64,000 nt of DNA, taken from NCBI RefSeq assembly GCF_009765215.1, contig NZ_VLNV01000004.1:310001-374000 (forward strand). Reading direction: 5' to 3'. The position numbers were made by a program, and so were the translations under genes. Positions 51,370 through 61,250 of the stretch are shown piece by piece. How positions within the stretch are numbered: the stretch's first letter is position 1; each line of letters begins with the position of its first letter. The notes under the pieces were generated by a model. The model searched no databases. It saw only the letters and a program-made list of their open reading frames with translations, and had not been told where the DNA came from. This stretch comes from Lysobacter prati (GTDB lineage Bacteria > Pseudomonadota > Gammaproteobacteria > Xanthomonadales > Xanthomonadaceae).

Positions 51370-52353
51370 TCATAGCTGCAACAGCACGGCCGTTCCCGGC
51401 GCCACCGAATCTGCCAGTGCAGCGGCATTCCAGTTGGTCAAGCGGATGCATCCGTGCGATTCGCTTTTGCCGACCTTGCCCGGCTCCGCGGTGCCATGTA
51501 TGCCGTAGTGATCCTTGCTGAGGTCTATCCACACCACGCCGACCGGATTGTTCGGACCGGGTGCGATCCTGGTTTTGGCATGCCCCGGCTCCGCATCCCA
51601 GAACAGTTTGGGGTTGTACTGGAAATGCGGATCGCGGGCGACACCCTTGATCGTCCAGTTCCCGATCGGCAACGGGTCGTGCTCACTGCCTGTGGAAGCG
51701 GGATAACGCGCGTACACGCGGCCCTTTTCGTCGCGAAGTATCACTGATCCATCCGACTCGTCTACGACCACCGAAGCCGCCTTCGCCGGACCGGCGACCT
51801 GCACGTTCGGCACCCACAGTGCAGTTCCCTCGCGCGTCAGATCCGCGTCGGGGTTGAGCGCCTTCAGCAGCGCCGGACTGGAATGGAAGCGCTCGCCCAA
51901 CGCTTCGGCGAGCGAGGCGAAACCCAGCCGAGGCAGCGCCGCCTTGGCCATGATGTCATCCGGCAATGCGCTGTAGGGTCCGGCGACGTCCTGCGCGGTG
52001 AGGCGGTACTCCACGAGCACCGGCGCGGCGTCGGTGTTGAGCGCCTGCCACGTGGCCTCATCGAGCGAACCACTCGCTTCCAGGTCGCGGCTTCGCTGAA
52101 ACGCAGCGATGGCGCGCTCGGTGTTGCTGCCCCACCGCCCGTCGATCTCACCTGGCCCGAACTGCATGCGATCGAGCAGGATCTGCACGCGCAGGCGCAT
52201 GGCGGCGTTGGCGTCGTCCTTCAGGTCGCCTTGAATCCGGGATGGATCGACGACGCTCAGCAGCGCTGCTGCGTCGGTCTGCACGATCTGCGCAAAGGAG
52301 AATGTGGGCAGGATGAGGGCGGACAGGACCGCGGCTCGGAGCATCGATTTCAT
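51370..52353 (-). CDS. L,D-transpeptidase with peptidoglycan-binding domain
   Basis: A 327-residue exported protein (signal MKSMLRAAVLSALILPTFSFA). Residues 50-108 are a peptidoglycan-binding domain (MQFGPGEIDGRWGSNTERAIAAFQ). The YkuD domain follows with H286 and H300-G-C302-I-R (YGIHG ... SESHGCIRLTN), so the catalytic Cys is present. It makes 3-3 crosslinks or attaches proteins to the wall. ATG at 52353 is chosen because the longer frame to 52455 spoils the signal peptide. It leads an operon with the M23 peptidase. Confidence 0.92.
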   Translation of the reverse strand: MKSMLRAAVLSALILPTFSFAQIVQTDAAALLSVVDPSRIQGDLKDDANAAMRLRVQILLDRMQFGPGEIDGRWGSNTERAIAAFQRSRDLEASGSLDEATWQALNTDAAPVLVEYRLTAQDVAGPYSALPDDIMAKAALPRLGFASLAEALGERFHSSPALLKALNPDADLTREGTALWVPNVQVAGPAKAASVVVDESDGSVILRDEKGRVYARYPASTGSEHDPLPIGNWTIKGVARDPHFQYNPKLFWDAEPGHAKTRIAPGPNNPVGVVWIDLSKDHYGIHGTAEPGKVGKSESHGCIRLTNWNAAALADSVAPGTAVLLQL

Positions 52354-52547
52354 GGAGGACCTGGCAGATGGGCTCGCCAGCATGCTGCGTGGTGGCTTCT
52401 GCCCGCGATGTGAACGCGGTGCGCCCAGACTGTCCGGCAGCTGAAGCGCGGACAACGCTGGAAAGAAACCGAACCGAACCGAAGGAACCTACGAGAAGTC
52501 GAGGCCGCACTTCGGTCAGCCACGATCGGCGTGGCTCTTGAACCAGA

Positions 52548-52988
52548 TCAAGCCGAGCCGCGTTGCCTCTTCGACGTCAATGAGTAGTTAGCGGCCATCA
52601 GCTGCAGGACGGCTCCGAATGCCAGCCCGGAGAACCAGCCAACGACGGCCCCGATCACCAGGAAGAACAAGACAAAGCTCCAACCGTCCTCGCCACCTGC
52701 GAACATCCCGGTAGCAACCGCGATGGCGAAGCAAGGCAGCAAACCGGCAGCCGCGCCAACCCATGCGAAGGCACGGCGACCAAAGCCGCCCATGCGGGTG
52801 GAAATCCAAGCTGCAGGCAATCCAATGCATGCGGCATAACCCAAGGCGAGGCCAGACAACAACGGAAGCGATGACAGCGCCGGGCGGAAGCCGCTCGGCA
52901 TGGTGGCAAGTTCGGCCGCGAGTGTGCACGCCACCGCGACTAGCGCGGCCGCAAGTGTGGCAAGGAACGTCGAGATGATTGCTTTCAT
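52548..52988 (-). CDS. four-helix membrane protein of unknown function
   Basis: A 146-residue protein with four predicted membrane helices (for example LATLAAALVAVACTLAA, LSGLALGYAACIGLP, WVGAAAGLLPCFAIAVATG, FVLFFLVIGAVVGWFSGLA) and short loops. ATG at 52988 is the start. It lies 18 bases after the YbjQ stop in the same orientation and is likely its operon partner. Family not recognised. Confidence 0.72.
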   Translation of the reverse strand: MKAIISTFLATLAAALVAVACTLAAELATMPSGFRPALSSLPLLSGLALGYAACIGLPAAWISTRMGGFGRRAFAWVGAAAGLLPCFAIAVATGMFAGGEDGWSFVLFFLVIGAVVGWFSGLAFGAVLQLMAANYSLTSKRQRGSA

Positions 52989-53006
52989 ATCTGCCAACGC
53001 CGACTT

Positions 53007-53390
53007 TCAGGCGCCGTGCGGCTCGACAACCACCGCCGTGCCATAGCACAGCACCTCTGTCAGCCCGGCCATCAGCTCGGTGGCGTCATACCGGACAGCG
53101 ATGATCGCGTTGGCGCCCAGCTGCCTGGCGTGCTGCACCATGTCTCGATAGGTCTCGTGACGGGCCTGCTCGCACAGCTCCGTGTAGATGGTGATGTTGC
53201 CGCCGAAGATGGTCTGCAACCCGCCAAGAAAGTTGCCGACGATCGAGCGTGACCGGACGGTAATGCCGCGCACCAGACCAAGATTGCGAACGATCCGATA
53301 GCCAGGGAGTTCAAGCGCCGTAGTGACCATCGTGTCATTCAGGAGCGATGGCACCGAGCGGGTTGCTGAGGAGTTGTACGGGTCTGTCAT
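53007..53390 (-). CDS. YbjQ (DUF74) family protein
   Basis: A 127-residue protein of the YbjQ family, a pentameric fold linked to metal binding without a proven function. It shows [24 protein letters not shown], the Arg-rich early segment, and [33 protein letters not shown], the highly conserved end. ATG at 53390 follows AGGAAAACCA. The four-helix membrane protein gene lies downstream in the same operon. Confidence 0.9.
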   Translation of the reverse strand: MTDPYNSSATRSVPSLLNDTMVTTALELPGYRIVRNLGLVRGITVRSRSIVGNFLGGLQTIFGGNITIYTELCEQARHETYRDMVQHARQLGANAIIAVRYDATELMAGLTEVLCYGTAVVVEPHGA

Positions 53391-53444
53391 TGGTTTTCCT
53401 AGGCGGGCCGCCAAGCGGCTTGAGTGAGTTGTCGAAGTGGCGCG

Positions 53445-53900
53445 TCACGTTGTTACGCCGGACAGAACCGGTTGATTGGTGCGAAACCATTCCGATGCCT
53501 CGGACTCCCATGGCCAGACGCCGGAAGTACTAGGCCAGATGAGCTGAAGAGCGTCGAAATCCGGGCCGGCGTGAAGCCAGCACGCGGAACGCATGTATTC
53601 CTCGCGATGCGGTCGTGCCACTCGGCCGAACTGCACTGCGAAGCCTTCCAGGAAGCCGAGGTAGAGAACATCCGGCGCGAATCTCTCACCCTCAGTGACC
53701 CGACGGTTGTACTCATTCACGAGCCAGTGGCCCAACTTTGAACTTAGGCCGACAACGATCAGCTCGGGCGCGCCCGTCTGTTTCGCAATGCCGATGGAGT
53801 ACGTGAATGGCGGTTCGGCCTCGTCGGGGTCGCACACCGAGGTAACGCTGCATCCATGCTGCTGGATGTGGTCGAGGATGTTCCGCTCGTACTCTTTCAT
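53445..53900 (-). CDS. DUF4262 domain protein
   Basis: A 151-residue soluble protein with the DUF4262 layout: HIQQHGCSVTSVCDPDEAEPPFTYSIGIAKQTGAPELIVVGLS, then ERFAPDVLYLGFLEGFAVQFGRV and REEYMRSACWLHAGPDFDALQLIWP. The role of the family is unknown; members often occur alone in variable regions. The stop is about 50 bases above the YbjQ start, so a shared transcript is possible. Confidence 0.85.
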   Translation of the reverse strand: MKEYERNILDHIQQHGCSVTSVCDPDEAEPPFTYSIGIAKQTGAPELIVVGLSSKLGHWLVNEYNRRVTEGERFAPDVLYLGFLEGFAVQFGRVARPHREEYMRSACWLHAGPDFDALQLIWPSTSGVWPWESEASEWFRTNQPVLSGVTT

Positions 53901-54007
53901 AGCGCTTTGGATTCCCCTGGATGATTCGGGCCAGGCTGCCCCGAGATCGGCCAGACATCCTCAGATCCGGCCAGACCTTTTTCAAGGGGACAGGTCCATC
54001 ACGCCCT

Positions 54008-54046
54008 CCAAAGCAAACGGGCCGCATGGCGGCCCGTTTGCTTTGG
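54008..54046. terminator. 18-bp perfect hairpin next to the second receptor gene
   Basis: CCAAAGCAAACGGGCCGC pairs perfectly with GCGGCCCGTTTGCTTTGG around a three-base loop. It lies 50 bases after the receptor stop and may end that transcript. No T-run follows. Confidence 0.7.
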
Positions 54047-54051
54047 CTCCA

Positions 54052-54077
54052 CCCCTCTCCCGCATGCGGGAGAGGGG
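54052..54077. repeat. perfect 26-bp palindrome CCCCTCTCCCGC / GCGGGAGAGGGG
   Basis: A fully symmetric 26-base unit six bases beyond the 18-bp hairpin, related to the edges of the element at 31429-31563. The two stems together form a strong tandem structure between the DUF4262 and receptor genes. Confidence 0.75.
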
Positions 54078-54095
54078 TTCGAGAAGCACACACCA

Positions 54096-56996
54096 TCAGA
54101 AGCGGTAGTCAGCGCTCACGTACCAGAACGCACCCGGCAGGTCATAGGTACCTGCGTCGTAACCGTTGAGCGAGCAAGTCAGGCACACCGGCGGTTCCTT
54201 GCCGAAGATGTTGTTCACGCCGACCGTCAGCTTCAACCCTTCGGTGAACGCATTGGCCCAGTTGAACTGCGCGTCGTTGAACGTGGTCGAACCCAGCTCG
54301 TTGAACTCGGCACCGCCCAGGCAGCCCGGCGCACCGGCGACCGGCACGTTGCTGCAATCCTCCTTGACCGACGAGATGTAGCGCAGGGTCCAACCGGCGT
54401 TGAAATCGCCGCGGGTCCAGCCCAGCTGCACGTTGGTCTGCCATTCCGGAATGGCGCTGTCGTCGACTTCGATGCCGACCTCACGCTGCGAACGGTTGCC
54501 ATCGACGTCGATGGCTTCGTAGTCGTTCACATAGGTCGACTGCAGCGATGCATTCAGGCGGCCCCAGCTCCACTCCGGACCGGTCCAGTTGGCCTTGATG
54601 TCGACGCCGTCGGTCTTGATCGAGCCCAGGTTGTCGAGGAAGTTGTTGGGCGGATTGAGGTTGCCGCCGGCGCCGCGCGTGAACGGCGTGCAGTTCACCG
54701 AGTTGACGCCGCCCGCGCGCAGGCAGGTCTCCAGCAATGCCTGCAGGTCGCGGGCCTGGATCGCGTCCTCGATCTCGATGTTGTAGTAGCCCACTTCGAA
54801 GTCGATGCGGTCCGACCACGCCTGGTCCGTACCCCAGCTCGGCGCATAGACCACGCCGAAGGTCCAGCTGTCGGACGTCTCAGGCTGCAGATCCGGGTTA
54901 CCACCGGTGAAGGTGGTGATCTGCGTGTTGGCCTGGACGAAGTTCGGCGGCGCACCCTGTGCCGCGCAACCTGCTGCCAGGTCAGGCGACGCCGGGCCCG
55001 GACGGCCGGTAGAACCGCAGGGATCGACCAGCGTCGCACCGAACTGGGTGAGACCGAACAGCTCGCCCAGGTTCGGGGCGCGGAAGCCGGTCGAGTAGGT
55101 ACCGCGCAGCACGATGTCCTCGATCGGCTGCCAGCGGAAACCGACCTTGCCGGTGGTTTCGTTGCCGAAGGTCGAGTAATCGGAATAGCGGATCGCGGCA
55201 CTGACATCGAGGGACGCAAGCAGCGGGAAGCTGAACTCGGTATAGATTTCGTCCACGTCATACGAGGCCGACACCGGCGCCGCGAACGAGTCCTGCGATT
55301 CGCCGGTCTGGCGCAGCGGATCGGGGTTGAAGTCGCCGCGGTAACGACGGTGCTCCACGCCCGCGGCGAAACCGGCCGTGCGATCACCGATGTTGAACAT
55401 GTCGCCGGTGATGTTGCCCTGGAACAGATCCAGCACCTGCTTGCTCGAGTCGATCTGGCGCGTGCGGATGTAATCGATCTGGTCCTGCGTCATCGGCCGG
55501 CCCTGGCCGCCGAACAGGTCGAGCGGCGTGCAGCCGGCGACTAGTGCGCAGATCGCCGGATCACCCAGCGCCAGCTTCATCTTGGCTACGTTGTAGCCGT
55601 TGAGGAACTCCTGCGTGGCCTTGTTCTCGGAGTGGGCGTAGTTGGCGTCCCAGCCGAGCGTGCGGTCGCCGACGCCGAAAGTGCCGTCGAGGCCGACGTT
55701 GAAGTACGTCGTGTCGACATCCTGGTGGAAGATTCGCGGGCCGACTTCGACCGGGCGACGCGTCACCACCAGCAGGTTCGAGTTCGCATCGAGCGTGTAG
55801 CCGAACGGATTGAACGGGTTGTCCTGGTGGATGCTGATCGTGTCGGCGATGCCGCCGGTGCCGGCGCCGGGGCCGACGAAGATCGGTTCGGGTGCGGCCT
55901 GGTTGGTCGAGGTGCGGTTGTTGTACAGGCCCTTCACGTGCAGGCGGACGTCATCGCTCAGATCGTAGGTGGCGCTGGCGAAGATCGACTTGCGCTTGCT
56001 CGGCGTGAGCAGGAAGTTGTACGGCGCGAAGTTGAACCGGTCCGACAGGTCGAATTGGTTGTAGGTACCGCCGTTGGGGTTGTTGGGATCGAACACCGGC
56101 GTGGTGGTGCCGTTGTTCAAGGTCACGTCGTACCAGTTCTCGGTGTCGGCGTCGCAGCCGCCCACGCCGGTGGTCGCGCGGGTCGGGTCGCAGAAGAAGA
56201 AGCGACCTTGCGGAATGCCGGAGCTGCCGCCGCGGTTGCCGGTGCCCGGGGTCGGATAGCGCGACTGCTCCCAGCTGCCCGAGCTGATCTCCTGCTGGTC
56301 GAAATAGCTGGCAGTGAAGATGCCCGACCAGCGCTCGCCGCTGCCGCCGATGGTCAGGCTGGCTTCGGTGGTCTCGCCGCCGTCCTCGTACTCGCCGTAA
56401 TAGGCATGCACTTCGGCGCCGTCGAACTTGCGCCTGGTGATGATGTTGACCACGCCGGCGATGGCATCGGAACCGTAGATCGCCGAGGCGCCGTCTTCCA
56501 GCACTTCGATGCGTTCGACGATGGCCAGCGGAATGGTGTTGAGGTCGGCGCTGCCGCTCACACCCGACGCGGAGGACTCATTGACCCAACGCACGCCGTC
56601 GACCAGCACCAGGGTGCGCTGCGAACCCAGGTTGCGCAGATCGACTTGGGCTGAACCGGCACCGATGCCGCCACCGTCAGGCGGATAGCCGAAGTTGCCT
56701 GAGGAATTGAACTTGGCGTTGAGCGCCTTGCCGCTCGAGCTGAGCTGCTGCAGCAGGTCGCCCACGCTCTGCAGCCCGGTGGCTTCGATCCTGCTGCGAT
56801 CGAGCACGAACACCGGCTGCGCGGTGACGACGTTGGTCTGCTTGATGCGGCTGCCGGTGACGGTAACCGTGTCCAGGGTCGTGGCACCTGGCGGCGCGGG
56901 TGCTGCCGCGTCCTGCGCGGCGGCGATGCCAGGAAGGCTGAGCAGCAGTGAAAGTTGTATGGCTCTGGTTAGGGACTGCCGGCGTAGTGCTTTCAT
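54096..56996 (-). CDS. TonB-dependent receptor
   Basis: A 966-residue outer-membrane receptor with a signal peptide ([28 protein letters not shown]). The TonB-box region is [13 protein letters not shown]; the plug holds [34 protein letters not shown] and [30 protein letters not shown]. The barrel ends [10 protein letters not shown]-rich leader (TTTTTTCTTTTTTTGGAGAG) precedes the ATG, as in many receptors of this group. No sugar or iron gene is adjacent, so the ligand is unknown. Confidence 0.92.
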   Translation of the reverse strand: MKALRRQSLTRAIQLSLLLSLPGIAAAQDAAAPAPPGATTLDTVTVTGSRIKQTNVVTAQPVFVLDRSRIEATGLQSVGDLLQQLSSSGKALNAKFNSSGNFGYPPDGGGIGAGSAQVDLRNLGSQRTLVLVDGVRWVNESSASGVSGSADLNTIPLAIVERIEVLEDGASAIYGSDAIAGVVNIITRRKFDGAEVHAYYGEYEDGGETTEASLTIGGSGERWSGIFTASYFDQQEISSGSWEQSRYPTPGTGNRGGSSGIPQGRFFFCDPTRATTGVGGCDADTENWYDVTLNNGTTTPVFDPNNPNGGTYNQFDLSDRFNFAPYNFLLTPSKRKSIFASATYDLSDDVRLHVKGLYNNRTSTNQAAPEPIFVGPGAGTGGIADTISIHQDNPFNPFGYTLDANSNLLVVTRRPVEVGPRIFHQDVDTTYFNVGLDGTFGVGDRTLGWDANYAHSENKATQEFLNGYNVAKMKLALGDPAICALVAGCTPLDLFGGQGRPMTQDQIDYIRTRQIDSSKQVLDLFQGNITGDMFNIGDRTAGFAAGVEHRRYRGDFNPDPLRQTGESQDSFAAPVSASYDVDEIYTEFSFPLLASLDVSAAIRYSDYSTFGNETTGKVGFRWQPIEDIVLRGTYSTGFRAPNLGELFGLTQFGATLVDPCGSTGRPGPASPDLAAGCAAQGAPPNFVQANTQITTFTGGNPDLQPETSDSWTFGVVYAPSWGTDQAWSDRIDFEVGYYNIEIEDAIQARDLQALLETCLRAGGVNSVNCTPFTRGAGGNLNPPNNFLDNLGSIKTDGVDIKANWTGPEWSWGRLNASLQSTYVNDYEAIDVDGNRSQREVGIEVDDSAIPEWQTNVQLGWTRGDFNAGWTLRYISSVKEDCSNVPVAGAPGCLGGAEFNELGSTTFNDAQFNWANAFTEGLKLTVGVNNIFGKEPPVCLTCSLNGYDAGTYDLPGAFWYVSADYRF

Positions 56997-57296
56997 CGAC
57001 TCTCTCCAAAAAAAGAAAAAATCAGGCTGAACAGCTGTACGCGCCCTCCCCCCCTACGGGCGGCGTTCCAGAGTTGTAAACAATTCGTAAAGCCGCCACA
57101 AGCGGCAAAGAGTCAGCGTCACTTCCGGCACAGCACGCCGGATTTCACGCTTTGGCAGGCGGCAAAGGCCGTCAGGCCGGGAGTTCCAAACCCTTTGAAC
57201 ATCAGGCGTATGGAAATTCGACCGAAACGGGAACTTGTTGCTCAGGTTTGTGAGCGTGGCGTCAACGTCGCCGTACGTCGGGAAGTCGCGCTGCGA
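56997..57296. other. 300-bp promoter region of the receptor gene
   Basis: Transcript leader of the receptor at 56996. It has an unusual run of A on the top strand (AAAAAAAGAAAAAA at 57007-57020) and an AT-rich stretch GTTGTAAACAATTCGTAAAG at 57074-57093, the best candidate promoter zone. The part from 57100 to 57296 shows no gene or clear structure. Confidence 0.5.
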
Positions 57297-58097
57297 TCAG
57301 CCGCCGAGCACCAGGCTGGTGCCGACCAGGGCGAGGAATCCGGCAAAGACCCGCTTGAGGGTGTCGCCTGACAGGCGGTGGGCCAGTCGCATGCCATAGG
57401 GCGCCGCCAACACCGACGCCGCCGCCACGCCGATCGCAGCAGGCAGGTAGACGTAACCGATCGCGTGCGCGGGCAAGGCTCCGGGGGGCGCGTGCAGCGC
57501 ATAGCCCACCGCACTGGCCAGGCCGATGGCAACGCCGCAGGCCGAAGAGGTGCCGACCGCGCGCACCGGAGCGATTCCGCGCCAGACCAGCAAGGGCACG
57601 GTCATGCTGCCGCCGCCGATGCCGACCACTGCCGATACCGCACCGATGCCGAGCCCGGCCGCCGTCATCGCCGCGCCGGTCGGCGCCGGCATGGCGACAT
57701 CGCCCTGGCTGCGGCTGCGACCGAAGGTGAGCTGCGCAGCAGCGAGGAAGCAGTAGCCGGCGACGATCCAGCGCAACACGCTGTCGTCCACGCGCACCGC
57801 CAGGCCACTGCCAAGCCAGCCGCCAAGGAGCAGGCCCGGCACCATCCACGCCACCGTCGGCCACAGCACGCTGCCGCGCGATGCATGTGCGCGCGCCGAT
57901 GCCGCCGCAGTCAGGACGATGCTGGCAAGCGAGCTGGCCAATGCTGCGTGCATGGCCGACTCCTTCGGAACACCCATCCCCGGCAACAGCCATGCGAGTG
58001 CCGCCACCAGCACCAGACCACCGCCCACGCCGAGCAGACCGGCGAGGACGCCGGCGATGCAGCCGAGCGCGAGGAAGATGAGCAGTGAGGTGATCAT
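57297..58097 (-). CDS. TauE/SafE (DUF81) family permease
   Basis: A 266-residue inner-membrane protein with eight helices and the duplicated family motif: AGVLAGLLGVGGGLVLVAALAWLLP in the first half and GAVSAVVGIGGGSMTVPLLVWRG in the second (GxGGG in both). Members export sulfite, sulfoacetate or related organosulfur anions. No sulfur gene is nearby, so the substrate is open. ATG at 58097 follows CAGGGAGTTC. Divergent from the lytic transglycosylase. Confidence 0.9.
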   Translation of the reverse strand: MITSLLIFLALGCIAGVLAGLLGVGGGLVLVAALAWLLPGMGVPKESAMHAALASSLASIVLTAAASARAHASRGSVLWPTVAWMVPGLLLGGWLGSGLAVRVDDSVLRWIVAGYCFLAAAQLTFGRSRSQGDVAMPAPTGAAMTAAGLGIGAVSAVVGIGGGSMTVPLLVWRGIAPVRAVGTSSACGVAIGLASAVGYALHAPPGALPAHAIGYVYLPAAIGVAAASVLAAPYGMRLAHRLSGDTLKRVFAGFLALVGTSLVLGG

Positions 58098-58196
58098 GGA
58101 ACTCCCTGAGAATTTTCTTGCGGAGGACAACGGCAACTGACTGCATCGCACGTCGTGGCGACGGCCACTTCACAGCGCTGGGCTATAGTCCCACGC

Positions 58197-60260
58197 ATGC
58201 TCCCCCGCCCGTTCACAATCGTACTCGCTGCGTCCATTGCAGCGGTCGCCGCAACTGCATGTGCACAGAGCACGGCAGCGGCACCGCCGGTGCAATTGCC
58301 CGCATTGCCCAAGGCCACCGTCGATCCGCAGCTGCCGCGCGTGCGCGCCGCACTGGAGGCGGCCGAGCTGGGCCGCTTCGATGCCGGACAGTACGCCGAC
58401 ATCGCACGCCATCCGCTGTTCGGCTGGGTCGAGTACGCCAACCTGCGTCGTGACATCGACAACCTCAGTGCCAGCCAGGCGCAGTCGTTCCTGTCCCGCT
58501 ACCGCGGCCAGGCCGTCGCCGAATCGTTCCGCGAGAGTTGGCTCACCGCGACCGCCCGCCGCCAGGACTGGGCGTCCTTTCTTGCCGCGTGGAGCCCGCA
58601 GATCAAGAGTCCGGCACTGCGCTGTGGCGAACTGAGCGCACGCCAGGCCCAGGGTCGCGCCGATGCCCAGTGGACGAGCGATGCGCAGGCGATCTGGCGC
58701 AGCACCGGCAAATCGCTGCCGGACGAATGCGACGCGCCGATGGCGACACTGGCCGCGCAGGGCGGTCTCCCTTCGGAGCTGCGTTGGGAACGCATCGATC
58801 TGGCCGCCGCCGAATGGCAGCCGGGCGTGATGCGCGCCGCTGCACGCGGCCTGCCCGCCGATCAGCTGGCGCTGGCCAACGACTACGCCGCCTTCCTCGA
58901 TACGCCGCACGAGCGCGCGCTGACCTGGCCGAAGACTGCGCGCAGTCGCGCCATCGCCTCGCATGGACTGGCGAAGTACGGCAAGGCGTCGCCGGCAGCG
59001 GCGGAAGCGATCCTGCCGCGCTACGCCGACGCGCTGGGCCTGAGCGACGAAGAGCGCGGTCGCGCGCTGTACCAGATCGCGCTGTGGTCAGTGGCGTCCT
59101 ACGACCCCGATTCGGCGCGGCGCCTCAACGCCGTTCCGGAAGTCGCCTTCGACGACCGCCTGCATGAGTGGCGCGTGCGCGAGGCGATGGCGCGCTCGGA
59201 CTGGTCGGCGGCGCTGGGGGCGATCAACAAGATGGGCGCCAAGCAGCGCGCCGACACGCGCTGGATGTATTTCGAGGCACGACTGAACGAGCGCACCGGC
59301 AACAAGGCCGCGGCCGACCGCCTGTTCCGCGAGGCGGCGAAGAAGCCCGACTTCCACGGCTTCCTGGCCGCCGACCGGCTCGGCCTCCCCTATGCGCTGT
59401 GTCCGTGGCTGCCCAACGACAGCGCCTCGGCACAGGCGGCGATCGCCCGCGATCCGGCGATCGTGCGGGCGATGGGACTGTTCAAGATCGATCGTGTCGG
59501 CTGGGCGGTGCGCGAGTGGGACGATGCACTGTCGCGTTTCAACGACGAGCAGCGCCGCATCGCCGTGGAAGTCGCGCAGGGCAATGGCTGGTTCGACCGC
59601 GCGGTGTTCTCACTGGGCAAGGGCAATGCTGACGAGCTGCGCCTGTACGGCCTTCGCTTCCCGCTGCACCACGAAGCCACGATCCGGCGCGAGGCGGCGA
59701 CCAATCGCCTCGATCCGGCCTGGGTCGCGGCCGAGATCCGCGCCGAGAGCGTGTTCTATCCGCGCGCGCGCTCCAGCGCCAATGCGATGGGGCTGATGCA
59801 GATCCTGCCAGGCACCGGCGCCGGCGTTGCCGGCCGCATCGGCCAACCCTGGGGTGGCGCGGAAAGCCTCTACGATCCGGACACCAACATCATCCTCGGC
59901 ACCGCCTACCTGCGAGAGCTGCTCGACAAGTACGGCGGCCAGCCGTACCAGGTGATTGCCGGGTATAACGCCGGGCCGTCGCCGCTGTCGCGCTGGCAGT
60001 CACAGCGGCCTGGCATGGACCCGGACTTCTGGATCGAGACGATCAGCTACAAGGAAACACGCGACTACGTGGCACGCGTGCTCGCCTTCAGCGTCCTCTA
60101 CGACTGGCGACTCAACGGCGACGCGCTCAGGGTCAGCGACCGCATGCGCGGCCGCGTCGACGGCGAGCGCACGCAGTTCGTCTGTCCGCAGCCGGCGTCG
60201 CCGGCGGCACCGGCGCCGCCGCAACCCGCCGCCCAATCACGTCGCCCATCACAGCGTTGA
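58197..60260 (+). CDS. soluble lytic murein transglycosylase, Slt70 type
   Basis: A 687-residue exported enzyme (signal MLPRPFTIVLAASIAAVAATACA). The first 480 residues form the helical ring domain of Slt; the catalytic domain follows with E517 in AEIRAESVFYPRARSSANAMGLMQILPGTG and IAGYNAGPSPLSRW near its end. It cleaves peptidoglycan strands to anhydromuramyl products. The C-terminus is Pro/Ala-rich (PQPASPAAPAPPQPAAQ). ATG at 58197 gives the best signal peptide. The NDUFA9-like gene begins 26 bases after its stop. Confidence 0.93.
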   Translation: MLPRPFTIVLAASIAAVAATACAQSTAAAPPVQLPALPKATVDPQLPRVRAALEAAELGRFDAGQYADIARHPLFGWVEYANLRRDIDNLSASQAQSFLSRYRGQAVAESFRESWLTATARRQDWASFLAAWSPQIKSPALRCGELSARQAQGRADAQWTSDAQAIWRSTGKSLPDECDAPMATLAAQGGLPSELRWERIDLAAAEWQPGVMRAAARGLPADQLALANDYAAFLDTPHERALTWPKTARSRAIASHGLAKYGKASPAAAEAILPRYADALGLSDEERGRALYQIALWSVASYDPDSARRLNAVPEVAFDDRLHEWRVREAMARSDWSAALGAINKMGAKQRADTRWMYFEARLNERTGNKAAADRLFREAAKKPDFHGFLAADRLGLPYALCPWLPNDSASAQAAIARDPAIVRAMGLFKIDRVGWAVREWDDALSRFNDEQRRIAVEVAQGNGWFDRAVFSLGKGNADELRLYGLRFPLHHEATIRREAATNRLDPAWVAAEIRAESVFYPRARSSANAMGLMQILPGTGAGVAGRIGQPWGGAESLYDPDTNIILGTAYLRELLDKYGGQPYQVIAGYNAGPSPLSRWQSQRPGMDPDFWIETISYKETRDYVARVLAFSVLYDWRLNGDALRVSDRMRGRVDGERTQFVCPQPASPAAPAPPQPAAQSRRPSQR

Positions 60261-60286
60261 AGGCCTTGCGACCTTAAACTCGCGGC

Positions 60287-61186
60287 ATGGCACAACGTCA
60301 CGTCGTCATCCTGGGTGGAACCGGTTTTGTCGGCCGGCATCTCGTCGCGCGCCTGTTGCAGGGTGGCGAACGCGTCACCGTGCTCAGCCGAGGTGTCGAC
60401 GCCGGCAAGCGCGCACTGCGGCCACCGGGCGCCAGCCTGATCGAAGGCGATGTCAGCGACCGCGGCTTCCTGTCGGCCGTGCTCGACGACGCCGATGCGG
60501 TCGTCAACCTGATCGGCATCCTCAACGAGAAAGGCGATCGTGGCGACGGCTTCGAACGCGTCTTCGTCGGCATCACCGAGTCGCTGATCGCGGCGATGAA
60601 GGACATGGGCGTGCGTCGCCTGTTGCAGATGAGCGCACTCAATGCCGGCCACGGCGACAGCCACTACCTGCAATCACGCGGTCGCGCCGAACAGCGCGTG
60701 CGCGCCTCCGGGCTCGACTGGACCCTGTTCCTGCCCTCGGTGATCGCCGGTCCCGGCGATGGCCTGTTCTGCCGTTTCGACGGCCTGCTGCGGTTCGCCC
60801 CGGTGCTGCCGATCGGCCGCGCCGACGCCCGCTTCCAGCCGGTGTGGGTCGGCGACGTGGTCGATGCGTTCGTACGGGCGCTGGACGACCGCCGCAGCAT
60901 CGGCGACAGCTACGACCTGGTCGGCCCGGACGTGATGTCGCTGCGACGCATCGTGCGCCTGGCCGCGCGTGGACGCGGTCGCTACCGCGTCGTCCTCGGC
61001 CTGCCGCAGACGCTGGGCCAGCTGCAGGCCGGCATCGGCGAATTCCTCCCGGGCAAGCCGATCAGCCGCGACAACTGGCGCTCGCTGCAGCTCGACTCGG
61101 TGAGTTTCGAGGATGGGCTGCGCAGACTTGGCATCACGCCGACGGCGATCGAGCCGAAGCTGCCCGAGATACTCGCAGGCTGCTGA
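60287..61186 (+). CDS. complex I NDUFA9-like NAD(P)-binding protein
   Basis: A 299-residue extended short-chain dehydrogenase/atypical epimerase with the nucleotide loop [19 protein letters not shown] at residues 5-23 and [16 protein letters not shown]. The usual YxxxK pair is not evident ([15 protein letters not shown]). Bacterial relatives are annotated as complex I NDUFA9 subunit family, although true bacterial complex I lacks this subunit; the role is therefore unknown. The run slt - this gene - cca is common in xanthomonads. Confidence 0.86.
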   Translation: MAQRHVVILGGTGFVGRHLVARLLQGGERVTVLSRGVDAGKRALRPPGASLIEGDVSDRGFLSAVLDDADAVVNLIGILNEKGDRGDGFERVFVGITESLIAAMKDMGVRRLLQMSALNAGHGDSHYLQSRGRAEQRVRASGLDWTLFLPSVIAGPGDGLFCRFDGLLRFAPVLPIGRADARFQPVWVGDVVDAFVRALDDRRSIGDSYDLVGPDVMSLRRIVRLAARGRGRYRVVLGLPQTLGQLQAGIGEFLPGKPISRDNWRSLQLDSVSFEDGLRRLGITPTAIEPKLPEILAGC

Positions 61187-61206
61187 CCCGCCGCAACGTC
61201 ACTGGG

Positions 61207-61230
61207 TCCCCGCCTTCGCGGGGAAGACGC
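61207..61230 (+). repeat. CCCCGCCTTCGCGGGG-type short palindromic repeat
   Basis: Lies 21 bases before the cca start, a fourth copy of the unit at 12560. The hairpin would lie in the cca leader RNA and might affect its translation or end readthrough from the gene upstream. Confidence 0.78.
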
Positions 61231-61250
61231 CTCCGCTAAGATCCCCTGCC

